From positions 1 to 5,380 of the forward strand of contig CAKTGD010000109.1 in NCBI GenBank assembly GCA_934561335.1: 5,380 nt of DNA. Direction: 5' to 3'. The notes below the pieces were generated by a model that saw only the letters and a program-made list of their open reading frames with translations, searched no databases and had not been told where the DNA came from. A program made the position numbers and the translations under genes. Of the stretch, positions 1-5,380 are shown piece after piece; position 1 is the first letter of the stretch; each line of letters begins with the position of its first letter. The stretch is from an uncultured Oscillospiraceae bacterium. GTDB taxonomy: Bacteria > Bacillota_A > Clostridia > Oscillospirales > Oscillospiraceae.

Positions 1-653
<653 letters not shown>

Positions 654-717
654 ATATTTTGGATCCTTTCTGTGAAAAGATTTTGCATATACACATATAC
701 ATAATAACACAAATACC

Positions 718-747
718 ATTGTACCACATTTGCCGTACATATGTAAA
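718..747 (-). promoter_or_regulatory. Predicted secA promoter (extended -10)
   Basis: Read on the minus strand, a -35-like TTTACA (742-747) is followed after 18 nt by TACAAT (718-723). A TGG directly before the -10 gives an extended -10. Transcription would start near 711, leaving an AT-rich 5' untranslated region of about 58 nt before the secA ATG. The -35 overlaps a 10-bp palindrome, TACATATGTA, at 736-745. The match is good by eye, but no start-site data are available. Confidence 0.65.
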
Positions 748-786
748 GGAAATTTGGGGAAAGAATTCCTTTGCACAAGTTCCGGC

Positions 787-815
787 TTGCCTGCGGCTGA
801 AAAGAGTGGTACAAT
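787..815 (+). promoter_or_regulatory. Predicted promoter of the MBL/beta-CASP gene (extended -10)
   Basis: TTGCCT (787-792) and TACAAT (810-815) are separated by 17 nt, with TGG immediately before the -10. Transcription would begin near 822, giving a leader of about 60 nt. The 10-mer GTGGTACAAT (806-815) is the same as that around the divergent secA -10 (718-727, opposite strand). The -35 is a weak match (4 of 6), so the extended -10 would have to carry much of the recognition. Confidence 0.6.
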
Positions 816-868
816 AAAACATCATCTATCATAGCAGAAAACAGAACCCGTAGTTGTGAACTTTTTGG

Positions 869-874
869 AAAGGA
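869..874 (+). promoter_or_regulatory. Ribosome binding site fixing the nuclease start at 883
   Basis: AAAGGA lies 8 nt before the ATG at 883. Two in-frame alternatives exist upstream. GTG at 856 has no purine-rich site in front of it, and ATG at 874 overlaps this site and cannot use it. The site therefore favours 883, from which the protein begins MKIRFFGADQCVTGS, the usual start of the beta-CASP family. Confidence 0.75.
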
Positions 875-882
875 TGTACGCC

Positions 883-2490
883 ATGAAGATCCGCTTTTTC
901 GGCGCTGACCAGTGCGTTACCGGCAGCTGCCATTGCCTTGAGGTAAACGGAAAGCATATTCTTATCGATTGCGGTCTGCAGCAGGGCCGCGACGAGGTGG
1001 ACAACGCCACGCTGCCCTTCCATCCCGGCAGTATTGACGTGGTGCTGGTAACCCATGCCCATATCGACCACTCGGGCCGCATTCCCATGCTGATCAAAAA
1101 CGGCTTTCAGGGCAGGATCATCACCACCCGCCTGACCGCGGATCTGCTGAGCATCATGCTGGCTGACTCCGCCCATATTCAGGAGAGCGACGCCGAGTAT
1201 CAGAACCGTAAGAACCAGCGGGCCGGCCGCCCCAATGTGGAGCCGCTGTACACGGTGGCTGATGCCATGCGCGTTCCGGAATTTCTGCAAACCTGCGAGT
1301 ATAACCAGACCGTTGATGTGTGCGAGGGGGTAACGGCCACCTTTATCGATGCCGGCCATCTGCTGGGCAGCGCCTCCATTCTGCTGGAACTGACCGAGGG
1401 CGGCGAAAAGCGCACCATCGTGTTCTCCGGCGATATCGGCAACGTGGATCAGCCCATCATCTGTAATCCTCAGTTTTTCGGCGGCGCGGACTATGTGGTG
1501 ATGGAAAGCACCTACGGCAACCGCAACCACACCGAGGTCTGGAGCTATACCGACGATCTGGCCGCTATCATTGACGAGACGCTGGGCCGGGGCGGCAACG
1601 TGGTGATCCCCTCCTTTGCCGTGGGCCGCACGCAGGAGCTTTTGTACTTTATCCGCGAGATCAAGGATCGTCATCTGGTCGCCTCCGTGCCTGATTTCCC
1701 CGTGTATGTGGACTCGCCGCTGGCCAAGGCCGCCACCCGCATTTTCTGCGGCGATCTGCGGGGCTATCTGGATGAGCAGGCGCTGGAGCTGGTGCGGGAC
1801 GGTACCCATATGTTCAGCTTCCCCGGCCTGCACCTGACCGAAACGGTGGACGAGTCCAAGCTCCTCAACATGGACAAGACGCCCAAGGTCATCATCTCCG
1901 CCAGCGGCATGTGCGACGCGGGCCGTATCCGCCACCATCTGAAATATAACCTCTGGCGGGCGGACAGCACCGTGGTATTCGTGGGCTTTCAGGCGCCCGG
2001 TACACTGGGCCGCACCCTGCTGGACGGTACGCCCAGCGTGAAGCTGTTCGGCGAGGAGATCGCCGTGCGGGCCAAGATCGTCAATTTCCAGGGCCTCAGC
2101 TCCCATGCCGACCGGGATCATCTGCTGGACTGGATCTCCCATTTCAAGGCGCCCAAGCCGCAGCATGTGTTCGTTGTCCACGGTGACCGTGAGGTAGCCC
2201 CTCTGTTTGCCGAAACCGTCAGCGCCATGGGCTTTGATGCCCACGCGCCGCAGTATACCGAGGAATACGACCTCATCACCTGCACGCAGCTGGCCAAGGG
2301 CTTCCTGCCTGAGCGCAAAAAGACGGTGTTCGATGGACATGGCAGCCGGGCCGGCGTGGTCTATCAGAAGCTTTTGCAGGCCACGGACGCCCTGCAGGCA
2401 CTGGTGCGCCGCAGCAAGGGCCGGGACAACAAGACCCTCGGCGCCATGGCCGAAGCCATCCGCAAGATCACCGAGAAGTTCGAATTCTGA
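883..2490 (+). CDS. MBL-fold/beta-CASP/RMMBL metallo-hydrolase, predicted RNA nuclease (CPSF73-like)
   Basis: This 535-residue protein is predicted to be a zinc-dependent cytoplasmic ribonuclease of the CPSF73/YSH1-like beta-CASP group. All metal and catalytic motifs are present: motif 1 Asp29 (ILIDCG), motif 2 HAHIDH (58-63), motif 3 His159 (DAGHLLGSA) and motif 4 Asp184 (FSGDIG). The beta-CASP domain spans roughly 205-390, with motif A Glu208 (MESTYGNR) and the conserved SGMCDAGR segment (341-348). The RMMBL region follows, with motif B His408 (SSHAD) and motif C His433 (VHGD). Catalysis should therefore be intact. Residues about 470-535 form a basic, helix-like C-terminal extension beyond the minimal family core. 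No KH domain is seen at the N-terminus, unlike archaeal aCPSF1. The gene has its own promoter and is followed by an rRNA methyltransferase, which fits a role in RNA metabolism. The natural substrate is unknown. The family call is firm; RNase activity is inference from homology. Confidence 0.93.
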   Translation: MKIRFFGADQCVTGSCHCLEVNGKHILIDCGLQQGRDEVDNATLPFHPGSIDVVLVTHAHIDHSGRIPMLIKNGFQGRIITTRLTADLLSIMLADSAHIQESDAEYQNRKNQRAGRPNVEPLYTVADAMRVPEFLQTCEYNQTVDVCEGVTATFIDAGHLLGSASILLELTEGGEKRTIVFSGDIGNVDQPIICNPQFFGGADYVVMESTYGNRNHTEVWSYTDDLAAIIDETLGRGGNVVIPSFAVGRTQELLYFIREIKDRHLVASVPDFPVYVDSPLAKAATRIFCGDLRGYLDEQALELVRDGTHMFSFPGLHLTETVDESKLLNMDKTPKVIISASGMCDAGRIRHHLKYNLWRADSTVVFVGFQAPGTLGRTLLDGTPSVKLFGEEIAVRAKIVNFQGLSSHADRDHLLDWISHFKAPKPQHVFVVHGDREVAPLFAETVSAMGFDAHAPQYTEEYDLITCTQLAKGFLPERKKTVFDGHGSRAGVVYQKLLQATDALQALVRRSKGRDNKTLGAMAEAIRKITEKFEF

Positions 2491-2503
2491 TAGAAACAAT
2501 AAA

Positions 2504-2532
2504 AATAGAGGAAGCCGTGTGCTTCCTCTATT
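2504..2532 (+). terminator. Perfect 12-bp hairpin between nuclease gene and rlmD (terminator or attenuator)
   Basis: AATAGAGGAAGC (2504-2515) pairs perfectly with GCTTCCTCTATT (2521-2532) around a 5-nt loop, CGTGT. On the plus strand the stem is followed by CTTT only, a poor U-tract, although the stem itself ends in ATT. On the minus strand the stem is followed by TTTATTGTTTCT, a better T-rich tail. It begins 13 nt after the nuclease stop and ends 6 nt before the rlmD Shine-Dalgarno. It may be a leaky terminator, an RNA 3'-end stabiliser, or a structure affecting rlmD translation. Confidence 0.6.
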
Positions 2533-2551
2533 CTTTACAGAAAGGTAGTAT

Positions 2552-3907
2552 ATGGAAACGCTTCATAAAAACCAGACCGTCCGCGCCGTGATCGAGGGCT
2601 ATTCTTCCGAGGGGCTGGGCATTGCCCGGGTCAACGGACAGGTGGTGTTTGTCCACCGTGCCGTCCGGGGAGAGGAGTGCGATATCCTCATCATGAAGGT
2701 GCTGAAAAATGCCGCCTTCGGCAAGGTCGCGGTCATTCACACCCCCTCGCCCTCCCGCCGGGAGCCGGATTGCCCCTATTACGGGAAATGCGGCGGCTGT
2801 GACTTCCGGCATATGGACTACACCGAGGAGCTGTCCGCCAAGCGGCAGCGGGTGCAGGATGCCCTTTCCCGCATCGGCGGCAGTGCCGTGCAGGTGGAGG
2901 AAATTCTGGGCGGACTGGACACGGCGTGCTACCGCAATAAAAGTCAGTATCCTATCTCCCCCAACGGTATGGTGGGCTTTTACCGGGCCCGCAGCCATGA
3001 GGTGGTGCCGGTGGAGCGATGCCTGATCCAGCGGCCGGAGGCCGATGCGGCGGCGCAGGCAGTGCGGCAGTATATCCGCCGTTTCCGCGTACCCTGCTAT
3101 GACGAGAAAACGGGAAAGGGTCTGCTGCGCCACCTGTACGTCCGCACCAATGGGGCGGGGGAGAGCCTGATTTGCCTGCTGGGCTGCGGCGACCGTGCGC
3201 CGCATGAACCGGAGCTGACGGCGCTGCTGCGTGAGGCGGTCCCCAAGGCGGTGGGCATCGTCTGGGGCACAAACCGAAAAAAAGGCAACACGATCTTGGG
3301 TGAAAGCTACCGTACCCTCTGGGGTCAGGATACCCTGTCAGACACACTCTGCGGCCTGACCTTCCGGCTCAGCGTGCCCTCCTTCTATCAGGTAAACCGG
3401 GCGCAGGCGGAGGTGCTGTACCGCAAGGCGGTGGCCTTTGCCGCCCTGACAGGTGAAGAGACGGTGCTGGACCTCTATTGCGGCGCAGGCACCATCACCC
3501 TATGTATGGCCCGTCATTGCCGCCGGGCCATCGGCGCGGAGATCGTGCCCGAGGCCATAGCCGATGCCGGCGAGAACGCGAAGGCCAACGGCGTAGAGAA
3601 TGTGGAATTCTTCTGCGGCGACGCCAAGGAGACGGCGGCGGAGCTGGCCAATCGCGGCCTGCGTCCGGATGTGATCTGCGTGGACCCGCCCCGGAAGGGT
3701 CTTGCGCCCGAGGTGGTGGACACTGTCGCCGCCATGGCGCCAAAGCGCGTTGTCTACGTTTCCTGCGATCCCGCTACGCTGGGGCGGGACGTAAAGCGCT
3801 TTGCAGAGCGTGGCTATACCGCCGTCCGTGCCGCCGCCGTGGATCTCTTCCCTCGCACCGCCAATATCGAAAGCATAGCGCTACTGGAGCGGACAGAGAA
3901 CGCATAA
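2552..3907 (+). CDS. rlmD: 23S rRNA (uracil-C5)-methyltransferase, RumA/RlmD family (possibly RlmCD)
   Basis: The 451-residue enzyme is predicted to transfer a methyl group from S-adenosylmethionine to C5 of uridine in 23S rRNA (U1939 in E. coli numbering). An N-terminal TRAM RNA-binding domain covers about residues 5-62. Four cysteines, Cys74, Cys80, Cys83 and Cys157, match the CX5CX2C...C pattern that holds the [4Fe-4S] cluster of RumA. The C-terminal methyltransferase domain has SFYQVN (277-282), the SAM-binding DLYCGAGT (307-314), DPPRKG (379-384 region), the catalytic nucleophile Cys405 (VSCDPATLGRD) and the general-base region ANIES with Glu440. Length and motif order are those of a complete, active family member. 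In Bacillus subtilis one such protein, RlmCD, modifies both U747 and U1939; sequence inspection cannot say whether this one is dual. The ATG at 2552 has AGAAAGG 6 nt upstream. A lipoprotein gene follows after 14 nt. Confidence 0.92.
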   Translation: METLHKNQTVRAVIEGYSSEGLGIARVNGQVVFVHRAVRGEECDILIMKVLKNAAFGKVAVIHTPSPSRREPDCPYYGKCGGCDFRHMDYTEELSAKRQRVQDALSRIGGSAVQVEEILGGLDTACYRNKSQYPISPNGMVGFYRARSHEVVPVERCLIQRPEADAAAQAVRQYIRRFRVPCYDEKTGKGLLRHLYVRTNGAGESLICLLGCGDRAPHEPELTALLREAVPKAVGIVWGTNRKKGNTILGESYRTLWGQDTLSDTLCGLTFRLSVPSFYQVNRAQAEVLYRKAVAFAALTGEETVLDLYCGAGTITLCMARHCRRAIGAEIVPEAIADAGENAKANGVENVEFFCGDAKETAAELANRGLRPDVICVDPPRKGLAPEVVDTVAAMAPKRVVYVSCDPATLGRDVKRFAERGYTAVRAAAVDLFPRTANIESIALLERTENA

Positions 3908-3921
3908 AGGGGAGGACAGAG

Positions 3922-4611
3922 ATGAAAAAATACATGGCATTGGCGCTGGGGCTGGCGCTGCTGCTGATGCTGGCCGCCTGCGGAAACAAAGCGGTGGAGA
4001 ACGCGGACGCGGAGGAGATGCCGGGTGACCCCACCGGTACGGTGACGGTGGTCGCGCCGCCGCAGGAGACACAGCCACCGGAGGAGACTGCTGCGGAAAA
4101 CGGACAACAAACACCGGCGTCCAACCATGAAAAGCAGCCGGCGCAGGCGGAAAGGCCCGCTGCCCCGCAGGATAAGAAAGAGGAGCAGCAGACAGGAGAA
4201 CAGGAAAAGACCCCCTCCGGCAGCGAGACACTGCCGGATCACTGGACGGTGGACGGCGGCCCTGCACCAACGGGACAGAAGATGGTAGAGGCCACCAGAA
4301 ACTATGACTGTGCCGCGGTCGAGAAGCTGGGAAAGGAGCGGCTGATCGGCAAGGGACTGATCTACAATGAGAATCTGAATCGGGACGAGTGTACGGTGGA
4401 TTCGGTGCACTTTTATGGCAGCGACGCCTATTTCAAGGGCGGGCAGGCGTATCTGAACGATGTGGTGCTGCGGCAGGTGGAGCGGGTGTTTTCCACGGAG
4501 TCGGCGTCGGACGCGGCATATACGGAGGTGCGCTGCCATGTAGAGTACTCCGACAGCAGCACCGGCTACATCACGGAGCTCTGGTACAAATACATAGGGC
4601 CGACAGAGTAA
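3922..4611 (+). CDS. Putative lipoprotein with acidic Pro/Gln-rich linker, function unknown
   Basis: The 229-residue protein starts with a basic MKKY, a hydrophobic stretch (residues 5-16) and the lipobox LAAC (17-20). It should be processed by signal peptidase II and lipid-anchored through Cys20 on the outer face of the membrane. Residues about 28-103 are low-complexity, rich in Pro, Glu, Gln, Ala and Lys, and look like a flexible spacer across the cell wall. Residues about 105-229 form a probably globular domain with Cys130, Cys157 and Cys205 and many aromatic residues (HFYGSDAYF, ELWYKYIG). I do not recognise this domain. The ATG at 3922 has a strong GGAGG 6 nt upstream. A longer in-frame reading back to 3478 lies wholly within rlmD and is discarded. 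The 14-nt gap after rlmD suggests co-transcription, but no functional link to rRNA methylation is evident. Tandem hairpins follow the stop. Confidence 0.87.
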   Translation: MKKYMALALGLALLLMLAACGNKAVENADAEEMPGDPTGTVTVVAPPQETQPPEETAAENGQQTPASNHEKQPAQAERPAAPQDKKEEQQTGEQEKTPSGSETLPDHWTVDGGPAPTGQKMVEATRNYDCAAVEKLGKERLIGKGLIYNENLNRDECTVDSVHFYGSDAYFKGGQAYLNDVVLRQVERVFSTESASDAAYTEVRCHVEYSDSSTGYITELWYKYIGPTE

Positions 4612-4616
4612 AGATG

Positions 4617-4650
4617 AAAGGGAGTGCTTTCGATGGAAAGCACTCCCTTT
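4617..4650 (+). terminator. Perfect 15-bp hairpin after the lipoprotein gene
   Basis: AAAGGGAGTGCTTTC (4617-4631) pairs without mismatch to its complement at 4636-4650 around the tetraloop GATG, starting 5 nt after the lipoprotein stop. The 3' arm ends in TTT and continues GACAG, so the U-tract is short. The position strongly suggests the 3' end of the rlmD-lipoprotein transcript, although the tail is not that of a textbook intrinsic terminator. Confidence 0.7.
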
Positions 4651-4655
4651 GACAG

Positions 4656-4689
4656 AAAAAAGGCAGCGGCAAAATATTTTGCCGCTGCC
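4656..4689 (-). terminator. Strong GC-rich hairpin with T6 tail on the minus strand
   Basis: Positions 4662-4689 are a perfect 28-nt palindrome. Its outer 9-bp GC-rich stem (GGCAGCGGC at 4662-4670, complement at 4681-4689) encloses AAAATATTTT. Read on the minus strand, the stem is directly followed by TTTTTT (4656-4661), the form of a classic Rho-independent terminator for leftward transcription. On the plus strand the tail is GGTACTTTAATC, which is weak. It lies 11 nt after the preceding hairpin and 12 nt before the rpoB -35. It could act on both strands, insulating the lipoprotein operon from rpoB. Confidence 0.65.
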
Positions 4690-4701
4690 GGTACTTTAAT
4701 C

Positions 4702-4730
4702 TTGACATGCCGTCAAAAATATGGTAGACT
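4702..4730 (+). promoter_or_regulatory. Strong predicted rpoB promoter
   Basis: A perfect -35, TTGACA (4702-4707), is followed after 17 nt by TAGACT (4725-4730), with TGG just before it as an extended -10. Transcription should begin near 4737. This is the best promoter in the window and fits the high expression needed for RNA polymerase subunits. A dyad, TTGAC (4702-4706) with GTCAA (4712-4716), covers the -35 and the start of the spacer. Confidence 0.82.
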
Positions 4731-4752
4731 AAGACGCTTATATTGGGATGAT

Positions 4753-4766
4753 GGGGATATATCCCC
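4753..4766. repeat. 14-bp perfect palindrome in the rpoB leader
   Basis: GGGGATATATCCCC is its own reverse complement and would lie about 16-30 nt into the rpoB transcript. It could be a DNA operator site just downstream of the promoter, or a short 5'-end RNA stem with an ATATAT core. The sequence alone does not separate these. Confidence 0.6.
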
Positions 4767-4908
4767 TTCTACATGCTCAGTATACCACCGCCGGACGGGA
4801 AATACAAGAGGTTTGCGGCAAAATTGCCAACAAATCCGCGTGTATCACGACTGGCAGCATAACACCGTTCAGAAAAATTTGAAATACAGTCACCCGGACG
4901 CGATTTCA

Positions 4909-4929
4909 CCGGCGCAGGCGCTGCCCCGG
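4909..4929 (+). other. GC-rich hairpin near the rpoB ribosome binding site
   Basis: CCGG (4909-4912) pairs with CCGG (4926-4929), and GCAG (4914-4917) with CTGC (4921-4924), with one C-C mismatch and a GCG loop. It ends 14 nt before the rpoB Shine-Dalgarno. No T-run follows, so it is not an intrinsic terminator. It may insulate the ribosome binding site or be part of a larger fold. Confidence 0.45.
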
Positions 4930-4943
4930 GCGGCACAACAAAC

Positions 4944-4950
4944 AGAAAGG
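4944..4950 (+). promoter_or_regulatory. rpoB Shine-Dalgarno with unusually long spacing
   Basis: AGAAAGG is the only good ribosome binding site ahead of rpoB, yet it ends 14 nt before the ATG at 4965, longer than the usual 5-9 nt. An in-frame stop (TGA at 4953-4955) rules out an earlier rpoB start. An out-of-frame ATG at 4955 sits only 4 nt after this site. Confidence 0.55.
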
Positions 4951-4964
4951 CGTGATGGACGAAC

Positions 4965-5380
4965 ATGGCCAAGGACAAGTATTACGGCAAAACAGTGCGC
5001 AAGAACTTTGCCCGGCATGAAGAAGTGGTGGCAATGCCCAACCTGCTGGAGATCCAGAAGGATTCCTACAAGTGGTTTCTGGAAACCGGCCTGCGGGAGG
5101 TTTTTGCCGATGTAGACGTGATTTCGGACTATGCCGGCAATCTGGAGCTGAGCTTTATCGACTACACCATGGACGAAAAGCCCAAGTATAACGTGGAGGA
5201 ATGCAAGGCGCGGGACGCTACCTACGCTGCCCCCATGAAGGTGAAGGTTCGCCTCCACAATAAGGAGACCGGCGAGATCAAGGAGCAGGAGATCTTCATG
5301 GGAGATTTCCCCCTGATGACCCACTCCGGCACCTTCGTCATCAACGGCGCCGAGCGCGTGGTGGTCAGCCAGATCGTCCG
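4965..5380 (+). CDS. rpoB: DNA-directed RNA polymerase beta subunit, N-terminal part (cut by window edge)
   Basis: RpoB, with RpoC, forms the catalytic core of RNA polymerase. The 138 complete residues visible start [15 protein letters not shown]. They include the conserved N-terminal segment [16 protein letters not shown] (24-39) and the signature [24 protein letters not shown] (113-136, protrusion region), which closely follows the family pattern GDFPLMT...GTFVINGTERVIVSQ. The gene runs off the right edge; the catalytic and rifampicin-binding parts lie outside. The start at 4965 is fixed by an in-frame stop at 4953 and by the family start. It is unusual that rplL is not directly upstream: rpoB follows a lipoprotein gene and has its own promoter and leader. 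Confidence 0.97.
   Translation, partial: MAKDKYYGKTVRKNFARHEEVVAMPNLLEIQKDSYKWFLETGLREVFADVDVISDYAGNLELSFIDYTMDEKPKYNVEECKARDATYAAPMKVKVRLHNKETGEIKEQEIFMGDFPLMTHSGTFVINGAERVVVSQIV

Larger units (their letters stand above)
4737..4964 (+). other. Long structured 5' leader of rpoB
   Basis: About 228 nt separate the predicted start of transcription from the rpoB ATG. The stretch holds the palindrome at 4753-4766, a small stem GGCA/TGCC at 4817-4828, a possible stem TGCCA (4825-4829)/TGGCA (4852-4856) enclosing CGTG/CACG (4839-4849), and a GC-rich hairpin at 4909-4929. A 44-codon open frame runs 4748-4882. The first half is more AT-rich than the flanking genes. I do not recognise a known riboswitch, T-box or ribosomal-protein leader in it. 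Its regulatory role is inference. Confidence 0.5.

Noticed and set aside
681..710. Alternating TA/CA-rich tract in the secA 5' region as a repeat or origin element
   Set aside because: It is short and imperfect, and is explained by an AT-rich promoter-proximal leader. No DnaA-box cluster was seen.
856..882. Upstream GTG (856) or ATG (874) as start of the nuclease
   Set aside because: Neither has a usable Shine-Dalgarno, whereas ATG 883 has AAAGGA 8 nt upstream and gives the family-like N-terminus.
829..2499. 556-codon open frame antisense to the nuclease gene
   Set aside because: It mirrors a gene with every catalytic motif of a known family. Its protein is a His/Gly/Ala/Gln-rich mix typical of antisense reading in GC-rich DNA, and it has no recognisable domain.
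2528..3205. 225-codon minus-strand open frame within rlmD
   Set aside because: It is antisense to the TRAM and iron-sulfur region of a well-supported methyltransferase.
3478..3921. N-terminal extension of the lipoprotein into rlmD
   Set aside because: It would overlap rlmD out of frame and place the signal peptide internally. GGAGG and the lipobox geometry fix the start at 3922.
3814..4539. 241-codon minus-strand open frame opposite the lipoprotein gene
   Set aside because: It is Arg/Leu/His-rich antisense translation; the plus strand has a strong ribosome binding site, signal peptide and lipobox.
4624..5115. 163-codon plus-strand open frame across the rpoB promoter and leader
   Set aside because: It begins inside a hairpin, crosses the promoter and overlaps rpoB out of frame. 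The product has no coherent domain features.

Overview
This window looks like a piece of the core chromosome of a moderately GC-rich member of the Firmicutes. A Clostridia of the Oscillospiraceae type is my best guess. The grounds are SecA and RpoB N-termini of Firmicutes style, AAAGG/GGAGG-type ribosome binding sites, promoters of the vegetative TTGACA/TATAAT type with an extended -10 TG, and GC-rich third codon positions. The taxonomic call is inference from protein flavour, not from a search.

Layout from left to right. (1) Positions 1-653, minus strand: the first 217 codons of secA, the preprotein translocase ATPase, running off the left edge. (2) Positions 654-882: a divergent promoter region with one extended -10 promoter facing each way. 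(3) Positions 883-2490, plus: a 535-residue metallo-beta-lactamase/beta-CASP/RMMBL protein, a predicted RNA-processing nuclease of the CPSF73 type. (4) Positions 2504-2532: a 12-bp hairpin wedged in front of the next ribosome binding site. (5) Positions 2552-3907, plus: an iron-sulfur RumA/RlmD-family 23S rRNA uracil-C5 methyltransferase. (6) Positions 3922-4611, plus: a lipoprotein with a Pro/Glu/Gln-rich linker and an unrecognised C-terminal domain, 14 nt behind rlmD and so probably co-transcribed with it. (7) Positions 4617-4689: two strong tandem hairpins. (8) Positions 4702-4964: a near-consensus promoter and a leader of about 230 nt. (9) Positions 4965-5380, plus: the first 138 codons of rpoB, the RNA polymerase beta subunit, running off the right edge.

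The theme is RNA and protein housekeeping: protein export, RNA cleavage, rRNA modification, transcription. I see no mobile element, CRISPR array, tRNA, rRNA or evident new multi-gene system. The points most worth checking are regulatory. rpoB has its own strong promoter and a long structured leader, with no rplL directly upstream. Its start codon sits unusually far from its Shine-Dalgarno sequence. Two hairpins have termination geometry that is odd for the strand the genes are on.
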